DNA of 64,000 nucleotides, taken from positions 11,169-75,168 of the forward strand of contig NZ_JBNGOP010000027.1 in assembly GCF_050589625.1 (NCBI RefSeq). Reading direction: 5' to 3'. The notes below the pieces were generated by a model. That model did not search any database. It was given only the letters and a program-made list of their open reading frames with translations, and was not told where the DNA came from. Each line of letters begins with the position of its first letter. Position 1 is the first letter of the stretch. Of this stretch, positions 26,451-34,787 are shown one piece after another. The position numbers and the translations under genes are program-made. Source of the stretch: Pelagihabitans sp947500445 (GTDB taxonomy: Bacteria; Bacteroidota; Bacteroidia; Flavobacteriales; Flavobacteriaceae).

Positions 26451-26510
26451 ATTACAAATGTAATATATCGTAATTACAATTGTAATTTTTATAGATGTTA
26501 CTTTTGTAAC
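26451..26510 (+). promoter_or_regulatory. Cluster of three palindromic operators before the M14 peptidase gene
   Basis: ATTACA-AA-TGTAAT (26451-26464), AATTACAATTGTAATT (26472-26487, perfect 16-mer) and GTTAC-TTTT-GTAAC (26497-26510). Centres are 22 and 24 bases apart, about two helical turns, so bound dimers would lie on the same face of DNA. The last site ends 15 bases before the peptidase start codon. Binding by the divergent XRE protein is inferred from position. Confidence 0.55.
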
Positions 26511-26525
26511 CCAGTTTGAAAAATT

Positions 26526-27629
26526 ATGATACACGATACAGTAGTACATTCCGAATATAAAGAGCCGTTGGTTTCGGGCAGGTATCTTACCCACGACCGG
26601 CTTTTTAGTGTTTTAGAAAAGGTTTATTCCGATGTGGGATGGGTAACGGAAGGCCGTTCGGTATTGGGAAAAAAAATACCTTCTTTAACATTTGGTAACG
26701 GAACAAATCGGATTTTAATGTGGTCGCAAATGCACGGGAACGAGTCGACGACCACAAAGGCCGTTCTCGATATGTTTCGTTTTCTAAGGTCAAAATCGAC
26801 CTTGTCGGAACTGCTATTGCGGGAGTGTACCATTAAGGTAATTCCCATGCTCAATCCGGATGGTGGGGACGCCTACACCAGGGTGAACGCAAATGAGGTA
26901 GATCTGAATAGGGACGCACAGCTGTTGGGTGAACCTGAAAGCCGTGTTTTAAGATCGGTGTTCGAAAATTTTAAGCCCCATTTTTGTTTCAATTTGCACG
27001 ACCAGCGCACCATTTTTAATGTGGGGAGTACCGAGAAACCGGCCACGGTCTCTTTTTTGGCACCGGCACATGATGCCCAGCGCAGTATTTCCGAAAGCAG
27101 GGGCAAAAGCATGCAGTTGATCGTAGCCATGAACAAAAGCTTGGAAAAACTGATTCCCGGGCAAATTGGACGTTATGACGACGGTTTTAACCCGAATTGC
27201 GTGGGCGATAGTTTTCAAATGGAAAAAGTACCTACCATTTTGTTCGAAGCGGGACATGCCCCCGGCGATTATGGACGGGAAAAAACCCGTGCCTATATTT
27301 TTATGGCCCTGCTGTCCGTATTAGAGGTTGTTGCTACCTCGGCTATCGATACTTTTGAACGGGACGACTACTTTTCCATTCCAGAAAATGGCAAACAGTA
27401 TTACGATGTACTCATCCACAACCCGCATCGCATCGCTCCAAAATATAAAAAACAGGAAGTTTTGGCAATTTTGTTTAAGGAAGTTCTTCTGGAGGGGTCG
27501 GTCGTGTTTTTGCCGGTAATAAGCCGTTTGGAACAAGGGCATTCTTTTTTCGGACATCGAGCATTTGATTGTGAGTCGGTTACCGACCTGGAGGAATTAA
27601 AACGCCAAGCGTATTGGTCGACTTTATAA
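26526..27629 (+). CDS. M14-family zinc carboxypeptidase
   Basis: A 367-residue metallopeptidase. Zinc ligands H70 and E73 ('MHGNEST') and H158 ('FNLHDQ'); substrate residues in 'NPDGGDAYTRVNANEVDLNRD'; catalytic-type Glu in 'ILFEAGHAPGDY'. No signal peptide is seen, so it should be cytoplasmic, unlike secreted digestive members. About 120 C-terminal residues extend beyond the catalytic core. It is divergent from an XRE regulator with palindromes between, and followed by an Lrp/AsnC gene, suggesting control by amino-acid or peptide status. Confidence 0.88.
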   Translation: MIHDTVVHSEYKEPLVSGRYLTHDRLFSVLEKVYSDVGWVTEGRSVLGKKIPSLTFGNGTNRILMWSQMHGNESTTTKAVLDMFRFLRSKSTLSELLLRECTIKVIPMLNPDGGDAYTRVNANEVDLNRDAQLLGEPESRVLRSVFENFKPHFCFNLHDQRTIFNVGSTEKPATVSFLAPAHDAQRSISESRGKSMQLIVAMNKSLEKLIPGQIGRYDDGFNPNCVGDSFQMEKVPTILFEAGHAPGDYGREKTRAYIFMALLSVLEVVATSAIDTFERDDYFSIPENGKQYYDVLIHNPHRIAPKYKKQEVLAILFKEVLLEGSVVFLPVISRLEQGHSFFGHRAFDCESVTDLEELKRQAYWSTL

Positions 27630-27667
27630 ATTTTGCTTGCTCCTTTTTCATACAAAGGCTTAAACAA

Positions 27668-27703
27668 TTACGGTTTTGTTAAAAAAAATACAGTTTTGTT
27701 AAA
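27668..27703 (+). promoter_or_regulatory. Two direct repeats before the Lrp-type regulator gene
   Basis: TTACGGTTTTGTTAAA (27668-27683) and ATACAGTTTTGTTAAA (27688-27703), offset by exactly 20 bases, in the 117-base gap upstream of the regulator gene. Possible autoregulatory binding sites, as Lrp/AsnC proteins commonly bind repeated sites before their own gene. The surroundings are very AT-rich, so chance similarity is possible. Confidence 0.35.
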
Positions 27704-27746
27704 TATAATTTCTTAATTTTTTAATTTAGCTAAAAATAATTAGAAG

Positions 27747-28226
27747 ATGGGCAAAGTTAAATTAGACGAGATAGACCACCAGATATTGGATATGTTGATA
27801 GACAATACCAGGACCCCTTTTACCGATATTGCAAAAAAGCTATTGATTTCGGCGGGTACGGTCCATGTGAGAGTCAAAAAAATGGAGGACGCCGGTATCA
27901 TACAAGGGTCGTCGTTGACGCTCGATTATGTGAAGCTGGGCTATTCCTTTATCGCCTATGTGGGGATATTTTTGGAAAAAACGCATCAGACCAAGTTCGT
28001 ATTGGAGCGGTTGGAGCAAATTCCAAACGTAACCGTAGCACACATTACGACAGGAAAATTCAATATCTTTTGTAAAATAAGGGCCAGGGATACCAACCAT
28101 GCCAAAAACATTATTTTCCAAATTGATGATATCGAGGGCATCAGTCGCACGGAGACTATGATTTCATTGGAGGAGAGTATCAACGACAAAAAGCGGTTGA
28201 TGCATAAAATTTTTAATGAGCTATAA
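27747..28226 (+). CDS. Lrp/AsnC-family transcriptional regulator
   Basis: A 159-residue protein: N-terminal winged HTH (~5-65, 'LDEIDHQILDMLIDNTR', 'SAGTVHVRVKKMEDAGII') and a C-terminal RAM ligand-binding domain (~70-155) with 'GKFNIFCKIRARD'. Such regulators sense amino acids as dimers or octamers. Preceded by two direct repeats and followed by a good terminator, so it is a single-gene unit. Confidence 0.92.
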   Translation: MGKVKLDEIDHQILDMLIDNTRTPFTDIAKKLLISAGTVHVRVKKMEDAGIIQGSSLTLDYVKLGYSFIAYVGIFLEKTHQTKFVLERLEQIPNVTVAHITTGKFNIFCKIRARDTNHAKNIIFQIDDIEGISRTETMISLEESINDKKRLMHKIFNEL

Positions 28227-28298
28227 TTATCTGGTCGAAAGGGGCCTCCTAACAACGGCAAATTGAGTTTGTTGTGCAGGTCCGTTTCCTAAAAAAAT

Positions 28299-28334
28299 AA
28301 ATCCCGATGGCTTTATAGGCTTTCGGGATTTTTT
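28299..28334 (+). terminator. Rho-independent terminator after the Lrp-type gene
   Basis: AAATCCCGA (28299-28307) pairs with TCGGGATTT (28323-28331), continued by further T. It lies 73 bases after the regulator's stop. Confidence 0.85.
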
Positions 28335-28347
28335 AAGACCGAGGGTG

Positions 28348-28377
28348 TTATACCATTTTGACTTTGAAATGGTATAA
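28348..28377. repeat. Perfect inverted repeat TTATACCATTT / AAATGGTATAA
   Basis: Arms of 11 bases (28348-28358 and 28367-28377) around an eight-base loop, in the gap before the second DinB-like gene. A shorter version of the same palindrome occurs at 29378-29396. There is no clear T-run, so an operator or repeat element is as likely as a terminator. Confidence 0.5.
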
Positions 28378-28514
28378 AATTAGTATGGTCCGTTTGACTT
28401 TTTATAAAACATGCCGCCATGGCGTAAAAGCCTTTTCAAGAAAGATGGCGGTTACCGTAAAAGTGCCAAGGTCTGTCTTTGGGAATCGGTATGCAAACAC
28501 AAAAAATTGTATGT

Positions 28515-29033
28515 ATGAAAAAATCAGCCTTAACACTTCCGGAACCTCCGGCATACTATGCACGGTATATCGATTTGATAGGGGAGGAGGACCAACTTAT
28601 TGCACTTTTGGATAAGCAACTGCAAAATTTTCCAAAGTTTTTAAAAAGTATTCCCGCGGAGAAGGTCCACTATGCCTATGGTCCGGATAAGTGGACCATA
28701 GCACAGGTATTGCTTCATATTTTTGATACCGAACGGGTGTTTCAGTATCGGGCGCTTTCATTTGCTAGGGGAGATAGCACAGCTTTACCGGGCTTTGATC
28801 AGGAAGTTTTTGCTGCAGGCACAGACACCGGGACCAGGACAATGCAAAGCTTGATCGAGGAGTATGAGGTCGTAAGACGGGCGACCCTTTCGATTTTCCG
28901 TCATATGGGGCTGCCGTCATTGGAACGGACCGGCGTTGCAAGCGGCTTGGATTGGAGCGTCGGGGCCATCGGTTTCTTTATTTGTGGCCATCAACGGTAC
29001 CATCGCAATCTGATACGGGAACGCTATCTCTAG
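28515..29033 (+). CDS. DinB-like superfamily protein
   Basis: 172 residues from the ATG at 28515; two earlier in-frame ATGs add residues without family character. Helical-bundle protein with 'KVHYAYGPDKWTIAQVLLHIFDTERVFQYRALSFARGD' read in pieces: the typical YfiT/DinB_2 start, with His in 'LLHIFDTERV' and in 'FFICGHQRYHRNLIRERYL'. These His residues form the metal site in the family. Function unknown; distinct from the DinB-like gene at 25.3 kb. Flanked on both sides by related TATACCATT palindromes. Confidence 0.8.
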   Translation: MKKSALTLPEPPAYYARYIDLIGEEDQLIALLDKQLQNFPKFLKSIPAEKVHYAYGPDKWTIAQVLLHIFDTERVFQYRALSFARGDSTALPGFDQEVFAAGTDTGTRTMQSLIEEYEVVRRATLSIFRHMGLPSLERTGVASGLDWSVGAIGFFICGHQRYHRNLIRERYL

Positions 29034-29078
29034 ATATTTGCGCTTCTTTCTTGCTTTCGAAAACTGCTGGTCTCACCG

Positions 29079-29354
29079 CTATTCAAGGGAATTATCCGGA
29101 GCATTTTCAATGTCCTTTTCTAGTTCCTTAGTGATCATTGAATCAAAATTGGCAATAAAAGTAGCGAGACTTTTGCTGATTTTTACCAAATACACGGTAT
29201 CCTCCGTTTTTATTTCCACGGCTTCCACGTATTCGTTTTTGGTATTTTTAAAAACGATGATGTCCTCGTCCCCATACCCGTCAGGGTAGGTGTCGATAAG
29301 AAGTTTTGCCAAGGTATGGTCCAGTTTTTTGTAATCGATAAGTCTTCGTATCAT
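29079..29354 (-). CDS. Conserved hypothetical protein, 91 aa
   Basis: A small acidic protein without signal or membrane segment: 'LLIDTYPDGYGDEDIIVFKN', 'EYVEAVEIKTEDTVYLVKISKSL', then an acidic helix 'MITKELEKDIENAPD'. Alternating pattern suggests an alpha/beta fold. I recall similar short flavobacterial proteins of unknown function. Convergent with the DinB-like gene; a TATACCATT palindrome lies just upstream of its start. Expression is plausible, function not assignable. Confidence 0.6.
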   Translation of the reverse strand: MIRRLIDYKKLDHTLAKLLIDTYPDGYGDEDIIVFKNTKNEYVEAVEIKTEDTVYLVKISKSLATFIANFDSMITKELEKDIENAPDNSLE

Positions 29355-29668
29355 AAGTAGGTTATTTTGCTGGCCTTATACCATTAGAAATGGTATTAAA
29401 TAGGCGGTTTGGTTTGCGAAATAGGGTTTGTTTTACAAAAAAAATCATCAAAATAGGGACGATGTGCTTTCTTTAAAGGTGTTCGCATGATTTTGGGACT
29501 TGGTACAATCAAAGCGATATCCGCTTCCGCGCCACCATCAATTCAAAACCCTATCAAAGAAAGCGTGTACTGCATCCAAGGATGCCCTACCATCTATCCT
29601 AAACTACTAATTTTTTTAATTTGGAATTGAAAAGTGTTGTGAAGGCCTAATTTTAGTAGGTGTAGTTC
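29355..29668. other. Gene-free gap between a hypothetical gene and aroB
   Basis: 314 bases. It holds the short palindrome at 29378-29396 and, further on, distant inverted words GCTTTCTTT / AAAGAAAGC (near 29467 and 29557). No reading frame or terminator stands out. Confidence 0.4.
29378..29396. repeat. Inverted repeat ATACCATT / AATGGTAT
   Basis: Eight-base arms (29378-29385 and 29389-29396) around AGA, 23 bases upstream of the minus-strand hypothetical gene. Same core as the palindrome at 28348-28377. Confidence 0.45.
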
Positions 29669-30733
29669 TTAAAGCATGTAGTACGCAAATGCTTTTCGCA
29701 AAAGTTCGGTGTCGATACGCACGTCTATACTGGGTACGCCGATGCTTTTAAGCAGCACAAAATTAATATTGCCATGGGAATTTTTCTTGTCGTATTTCAA
29801 TAGCTCGAGAATGGCCGTTATTTCACCCTGTGAAAATTCGATTTTACCATAGCGTTCGATAAAGGTGGTTTTAATATCACCAAGTACCGTTTCGGTAAGT
29901 CCTTCCAGCTGATGCGAGAGCCAAGCTTCCAATACCATTCCTATGGCAATGGCCTCGCCATGAAGTAATAGTTCCCGGTCGGGATTGTCGAGAAAATAGG
30001 ACTCCACCGCATGGCCTAAAGTATGGCCATAATTCAATATTTTTCTAAGATGTTGTTCGGTCGGGTCCTCCAATACCACTTCGTTCTTAATGATCACCGA
30101 TCGGTGAATGAGCGCATCCAGTCCTTCATAGGTGTCTATTTCCTTTAACTCGTTCCAGTACGGTTCGCTTTGGATCAGCCCATGCTTTAGCATTTCGGCA
30201 AAGCCACTGTTCAGTTGCCGTTGGTTCAAGGTCTTTAGAAAATTGGAGACTACCAGTACCATAACGGGCTGATTGATAAATCCGATCTGATTTTTAAGCG
30301 AGCCAAGATCCACCCCTGTTTTTCCGCCTACCGAGGCATCTACCATGGACAATAGGGTCGTGGGTACATTGATGAAGGCGATACCGCGTTTGTAGGCCGA
30401 GGCCACAAAACCGCCAAGGTCCGTCACCACGCCTCCACCAAGGTTGATCATAAGACTCTTTCGGTCCGCATCCAGTTCGGAAAGCACCTCCCAAACCTGG
30501 GTGCAGGTATGGATGTTCTTGTTGACTTCCCCCGATTCAATTTCAATAATCTCAAAATCATGTTCCCCTTCAATGTTTCCCATAAACTGGGCAAGGCAGT
30601 GCTCGTGCGTATTCTCGTCCACCAAAATAAAAATCTTGGAATACCCGGCATCCATTAGATGCGTGTTCAAAGCGGTATAGGCTTCTTCATTAAAATGGAT
30701 GGAATAGGCAGGGGTACGTATCGATGCGATCAT
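29669..30733 (-). CDS. aroB: 3-dehydroquinate synthase
   Basis: A 354-residue NAD- and metal-dependent enzyme cyclising DAHP to 3-dehydroquinate in the shikimate pathway. Motifs: 'NLGGGVVTDLGGFVASAYKRG', 'PTTLLSMVDASVGGKTGVD', 'NQIGFINQP', 'SGFAEMLKHGLI', and metal His in 'ILNYGHTLGHAVE' and 'LLHGEAIAIGM'. Length is normal. It stands alone, divergent from the proline dehydrogenase gene; no other shikimate gene is in the window. Confidence 0.97.
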   Translation of the reverse strand: MIASIRTPAYSIHFNEEAYTALNTHLMDAGYSKIFILVDENTHEHCLAQFMGNIEGEHDFEIIEIESGEVNKNIHTCTQVWEVLSELDADRKSLMINLGGGVVTDLGGFVASAYKRGIAFINVPTTLLSMVDASVGGKTGVDLGSLKNQIGFINQPVMVLVVSNFLKTLNQRQLNSGFAEMLKHGLIQSEPYWNELKEIDTYEGLDALIHRSVIIKNEVVLEDPTEQHLRKILNYGHTLGHAVESYFLDNPDRELLLHGEAIAIGMVLEAWLSHQLEGLTETVLGDIKTTFIERYGKIEFSQGEITAILELLKYDKKNSHGNINFVLLKSIGVPSIDVRIDTELLRKAFAYYML

Positions 30734-30851
30734 CTAAAAGAGCTTTTATAGCGGTCGAAAATGGTTTAACGGAGTGCAAAATAAACCTAAATTTTATAGA
30801 GAGGAATATTTTAGCGTGTTTATCTTTGAACAACTGCAAAGATGTTGGTAA

Positions 30852-32018
30852 ATGGAGCAAATTTTTGAAGATACCGCAACCGCTTTTTCCTTAAAAACGG
30901 ATTCCGAATTGGAACGGGCGTATTTTTTGTTCAAGATGATCGCTAACGAGCCCTTGGTGCGCATCGGAACGGCAATGACGAATTTTGCCCTAAAGGCGCG
31001 CTTACCGGTAGATGGATTGATCCGGGCCACCGTTTTTGACCATTTTTGCGGTGGGGTAAACGAAACCGATTGTATGCCCGTCGTGGATAAGCTGTGGAGC
31101 AAACATGTTTGTTCGGTATTGGATTATTCGGTGGAAGGAAAGGACGATGAAGATCCTTTGGACAATACCTTGGCAATGGTACTCAAGGTACTCGATTTTG
31201 TAAAAGAAAAAGCCGCGATTCCGTTTGCGGTATTCAAACCGACCGGTTATGGCCGGTTCGCCCTTTTTAAAAAAATAGGGGAAGGGAAGGAGTTGAATAT
31301 TGAAGAAGCCGCAGAATGGGATCGGGTGGTAGACCGTTTCGATCGCACCTGTAAAAAGGCCTACGATTTGGATGTGTCCCTATTAATCGATGCCGAGGAA
31401 AGTTGGATGCAAGATGCGGCCGATACGCTGGTAGAACAGATGATGCGCAAATACAATCGCAAAAAGGCCATTGTGTTCAACACCCTACAGTTGTATCGAT
31501 GGGACCGTATGGCATACTTGGAGCAGTTGCACAAAAAAGCAAAGGACGACGGGTTTAAAATCGGTATGAAGGCCGTTCGTGGAGCGTATATGGAAAAGGA
31601 AAATGAGCGTGCCGAACGTAAGGGGTATGCCAGTCCTATTTGTGGCTCAAAGGCGGAGAGTGATGCCAATTTTGATCGGGCCATCACCTATATGGCCGAC
31701 CATTTGGATGTATTCTCCATTTTTGCCGGTACCCATAATGAAGCCAGTACCTATCGATTAATGGAATTAATGGATGCCCGCGGCATTCCTTCCGATGATA
31801 CCAGAATATGGTTCGGGCAATTGTACGGTATGAGCGATCATATCTCCTTCAATTTGGCCGACAAAGGGTATAATGTAGCCAAATATCTGCCCTTTGGCCC
31901 GGTTAGGGACGTAATGCCCTACTTGATACGCCGTGCCGAAGAAAACACTTCCGTAGCCGGACAAACGACAAGGGAGCTGAACCTGCTAAAAAAAGAGCGC
32001 AAACGCAGGGGCATTTAG
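30852..32018 (+). CDS. Proline dehydrogenase
   Basis: A 388-residue monofunctional proline oxidase (FAD-dependent), first step of proline breakdown to glutamate. The barrel motifs are present: 'FAVFKPTGYGRF', 'SLLIDAEESWMQDAADTL', 'VFNTLQLYRWDRM', 'GMKAVRGAYMEKENERA', 'FAGTHNEAST', 'WFGQLYGMSDHISF' and 'YLPFGPVRDVMPYLIRRAEENTSVAGQ'. The partner pyrroline-5-carboxylate dehydrogenase is not in the window. Function as ProDH is firm; putA is avoided because that symbol denotes the bifunctional form. Confidence 0.93.
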   Translation: MEQIFEDTATAFSLKTDSELERAYFLFKMIANEPLVRIGTAMTNFALKARLPVDGLIRATVFDHFCGGVNETDCMPVVDKLWSKHVCSVLDYSVEGKDDEDPLDNTLAMVLKVLDFVKEKAAIPFAVFKPTGYGRFALFKKIGEGKELNIEEAAEWDRVVDRFDRTCKKAYDLDVSLLIDAEESWMQDAADTLVEQMMRKYNRKKAIVFNTLQLYRWDRMAYLEQLHKKAKDDGFKIGMKAVRGAYMEKENERAERKGYASPICGSKAESDANFDRAITYMADHLDVFSIFAGTHNEASTYRLMELMDARGIPSDDTRIWFGQLYGMSDHISFNLADKGYNVAKYLPFGPVRDVMPYLIRRAEENTSVAGQTTRELNLLKKERKRRGI

Positions 32019-32102
32019 TATCTAGTCTTGAAAAGAAACTTCCCGGAGTTTAATTGCGCTTACGGATTGCGGTTTTTTGAACCGTAGTTCGGAATAGGGT
32101 CG

Positions 32103-32290
32103 GTCATGCTGAGTCCGTCGAACCAGGTCTCTAAATAGCGATTACGTTTCTGAAGTAAAAAATGTCAATTAGGAACACAACTGTCATGCTGAGCCCGTCG
32201 AAGCACGTTCCCGAATGGTCATCAAGTTTCTGAAGTAAAGAATGCCAATTGGAAACACAGCTGTCATGCTGAGCCCATCGAAGCACCTCC
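32103..32290. repeat. 80-bp tandem repeat with GTCATGCTGAGCCCGTCGAA core
   Basis: Three starts of GTCATGCTGAG at 32103, 32183 and 32263, exactly 80 bases apart: two full units and a third partial one. Each unit contains TTTCTGAAGTAAA and a CACAAC/CAGCT end. The core resembles a motif that I recall as scattered widely in intergenic DNA of Bacteroidota. It lies in the 325-base gap between convergent genes; the rest of that gap has no gene. Confidence 0.75.
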
Positions 32291-32343
32291 TTCGAAAGAC
32301 AAGCCATATCATAAAAAATTCAAGGAAGATAGCGTTAAACCGC

Positions 32344-32727
32344 CTATTCGTATGAAATCCGTTCCACAAGGGCCTTGGCGGTACAATTCCGCACATAAAG
32401 TGTAGCTTCGCGTTCCGCTACCATCCCCTCGATGACATAGGTTTTGCAAGGCGCTGTTTCCGTTTTGCTCTTGCCAAAGTCGATATCCCCTTCGAACAAA
32501 AAGGTATTGATGTCCAGAGAGTCGATCGCTTTATTTTTCAAGAGCTCCTGAACCTCCTCGGAATAAACAAGTGGTTTGGAGCGGATGTCCTTGAGGGTCC
32601 TACAATTGGGAAGGTAGCAAAAAGAAACTCCCGTTTCCTCCGATTTTTTTTTAAAGAAGACCATTAGAAAAACAATGCCTATAGAAAGCCCGATGAGGTA
32701 GAACCCCAGGCGTTTTAAAAAATCCAT
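32344..32727 (-). CDS. Membrane-anchored hypothetical protein (DUF4258-like)
   Basis: A 127-residue protein with one N-terminal membrane segment (~5-25), followed by 'FCYLPNCRTLKDIRSKP', 'VQELLKNKAIDSLDINTFL', 'APCKTYVIEGMVAEREATL' and 'VRNCTAKALVERI'. Four Cys are spaced along the periplasmic or cytoplasmic part. Flavobacterial homologues downstream of alanine dehydrogenase are named DUF4258 as far as I remember. It begins one base after the alanine dehydrogenase stop, so it is co-transcribed. Confidence 0.6.
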   Translation of the reverse strand: MDFLKRLGFYLIGLSIGIVFLMVFFKKKSEETGVSFCYLPNCRTLKDIRSKPLVYSEEVQELLKNKAIDSLDINTFLFEGDIDFGKSKTETAPCKTYVIEGMVAEREATLYVRNCTAKALVERISYE

Positions 32728-32728
32728 A

Positions 32729-33928
32729 TTAAAAAATGAGGAAGTTGATATCGCTGTATTGCAGTCCGAACCATTCGCCCACCGACTTATTGGTCAGAAT
32801 GCCATGGTACATGTACAGTCCGTTACGTAGCCCTTTATCAAAACGAAGCGAATTTTCCAATCCGCCTTCCTCGCCCAGTTTTAGGAGATATGGGGTGAAA
32901 ATATTACTGATCGATACGGTAGCGGTTTTTGGATAACGCGAGGGAATGTTGGGCACTCCATAGTGGATGACCCCATATTTTTCAAAAGTAGGCTTGTTGT
33001 GGGAGGTAATCTCACTGGTTTCAAAGCACCCGCCCATATCGATGCTCACATCAATGATCACGGCCCCTTTTTTCATGTGCTCCACCATGGTTTTGCTGAC
33101 CACTACGGGCGCCCGATCGGTACCGCGAACGGCCCCTATGGCCACATCGCAACGTTTTAGGGATTTCAATAAATTCTTGGGCTGTATGGTAGAGGTGTAT
33201 ACCGTTTGCCTTAGGTTGGATTGTATGTTGCGCAACTTGGTGAGGGAGTTGTCAAAAATCTTTACGTTTCCCCCGAGGCCAATGGCCGACCGGGCGGCAA
33301 ATTCCCCAACGGTGCCCGCACCGATGATGACTACCTCGATAGGGGGTACACCGCTAATGTTGCCGAACATGAGTCCGTTACCATCGTTAGTGGCCGCAAG
33401 CAGTTCCGAGGCGATCAATACGGAGGAAATTCCCGCAATTTCGCTTAAGGAGCGCACTGCAGGATATTTTCCGTCCTCATCCTTGATATATTCGAAGGCA
33501 ATGGCGGTAATGCGTTTTTTGGCCAAATGTTCAAAATACCCCTTGTCCTGGGTTTTTATCTGTAAGGCTGAAATGATGGTCGCCTGCGGATGCACCATTT
33601 CGATTTCCGCAGGGGTAGGGGGCTCCACTTTAAGAAGGAGCGGACAACCGAACACTTTTTTGGTATCGCGACTTACCTCGCCGCCGGCGTTGGTGTAGTC
33701 GGCATCGGAAAAATGGGAGCCTTCACCTGCCCCGGACTCGATCAGCACTCGATGGCCATGGGCCGTAATGGCGTTTACCGCATCGGGGGTAAGGCAGATG
33801 CGCTGCTCCTGATAATGGTTTTCCTTGGGAATACCGATAAAAAGTTCCCGCTTTTGTTTTAACACTTCTAGCGTTTCCTCTTGCGGTAGTAGTTGTTGTT
33901 TGCTAAAAGGCGAACTCGGTTGTTTCAT
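32729..33928 (-). CDS. ald: Alanine dehydrogenase
   Basis: A 399-residue NAD-dependent enzyme interconverting alanine and pyruvate + ammonia. 'LFIGIPKENHYQEQRICLTPDAV' in two parts, 'ESGAGEGSHFSDADY', the substrate-type Lys/His region 'LLLKVEPPT', nucleotide motif 'IIGAGTVGEFAARSAIGLG', and 'IDVSIDMGGCFETSE' are typical of AlaDH/PNT. About 25 residues longer than the classical 370, with an N-terminal addition. Followed by the DUF4258-like gene. Confidence 0.9.
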   Translation of the reverse strand: MKQPSSPFSKQQLLPQEETLEVLKQKRELFIGIPKENHYQEQRICLTPDAVNAITAHGHRVLIESGAGEGSHFSDADYTNAGGEVSRDTKKVFGCPLLLKVEPPTPAEIEMVHPQATIISALQIKTQDKGYFEHLAKKRITAIAFEYIKDEDGKYPAVRSLSEIAGISSVLIASELLAATNDGNGLMFGNISGVPPIEVVIIGAGTVGEFAARSAIGLGGNVKIFDNSLTKLRNIQSNLRQTVYTSTIQPKNLLKSLKRCDVAIGAVRGTDRAPVVVSKTMVEHMKKGAVIIDVSIDMGGCFETSEITSHNKPTFEKYGVIHYGVPNIPSRYPKTATVSISNIFTPYLLKLGEEGGLENSLRFDKGLRNGLYMYHGILTNKSVGEWFGLQYSDINFLIF

Positions 33929-34089
33929 AAAACAAGAAGACGTATTGGCGATTGTTCGTGATAAAATTACGACAAATTACTGATAATCTTCACAGAAAAT
34001 AATCGTGGGTAAAGGCTTAATAAAGAGTGAGATAAGAGATACTAGGGGAGCGAAGAGAAGAAAACCCTCGTAAACCACTTACAAGAATT

Positions 34090-34758
34090 TTAGAAATGGA
34101 GTAAATTTTTAACCCCGTGCTGTATTTTTTTGAGTTTCCGCTCAATGTTTTGGGTCGATAAGCCGTACTCGATTTTTTCACTTAGCGTACGGTAGCGGGG
34201 TTTTTCTTGGGATGTAGCACTTGCTTGCTTGGCTTCTTTTGCAGCTTGTTCCTTGTGTTGTTTGTCCCTCAGGTTATTAAGTTCAGCCTCCATCGCTTCC
34301 AAATCGATACCATGAACATGTTTATCATAAAGTTTAATTCTTACAAAGTAAACAAAAGGTATAACCACCATACATACAGGCAACAACCAAAACAAATTGT
34401 CTGTGTCTACTACCTCATTTTGAAAAAACATTACTTCAAAAATTTGAAAAGCATACATCGTTGTCGGTATCAAAATAATATGATACCACCAATGCTTACA
34501 AGTAAAAAACCATATTGCTAGGAGGTAAAGTGGTATGATTTTGCCCAATAGAAACCAAGCATGACTTTTAATATTGGGAAAGCCATTTCTTCCAATAGTA
34601 ATACCAAAGATATCCAAAGTTGCTTCTGGATCTTTTGGTAAGTAGTTATGCAGATTGAACATGAAAGGAGATACAATGATAAAAAGAACAAGAAAAGATT
34701 CTATAAATAATCTTTTCTTTATCGCCCTTCGTTTATTCGGAATGGATTTGTTTTCCAT
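34090..34758 (-). CDS. WW-motif membrane protein, single module (array member 1)
   Basis: A 222-residue protein of a family I do not recognise. One module: TM1 ~20-38 ('FLVLFIIVSPFMFNLHNYLP'), 'GRNGFPNIKSHAWFLLGK', TM2 ~70-84, signature 'WFFTCKHWWYHIIL', TM3, 'VVDTDN', and TM4 ~120-140. The C-terminal ~75 residues are a charged, Ala/Lys/Gln-rich helical tail (likely coiled coil) absent in the other members. The WW signature recurs eight times in the plus-strand genes at 35.7-41.2 kb, so this is the detached, opposite-strand member. It is closest to the second module of the 38.5 kb copy ('GSNGFPDF', 'TCQHWW'). Confidence 0.75.
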   Translation of the reverse strand: MENKSIPNKRRAIKKRLFIESFLVLFIIVSPFMFNLHNYLPKDPEATLDIFGITIGRNGFPNIKSHAWFLLGKIIPLYLLAIWFFTCKHWWYHIILIPTTMYAFQIFEVMFFQNEVVDTDNLFWLLPVCMVVIPFVYFVRIKLYDKHVHGIDLEAMEAELNNLRDKQHKEQAAKEAKQASATSQEKPRYRTLSEKIEYGLSTQNIERKLKKIQHGVKNLLHF

Positions 34759-34787
34759 TGATTTGATTAATACATAAAGATAACGAA

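Noticed and set aside
25311..29033. DNA polymerase IV (DinB) genes
   Set aside because: Both 'DinB' proteins are short helical bundles with metal His residues, unrelated to Y-family polymerase.
32103..32290. CRISPR-like repeat with spacers
   Set aside because: The whole 80-base unit is repeated, including the part between the cores, so there are no unique spacers.
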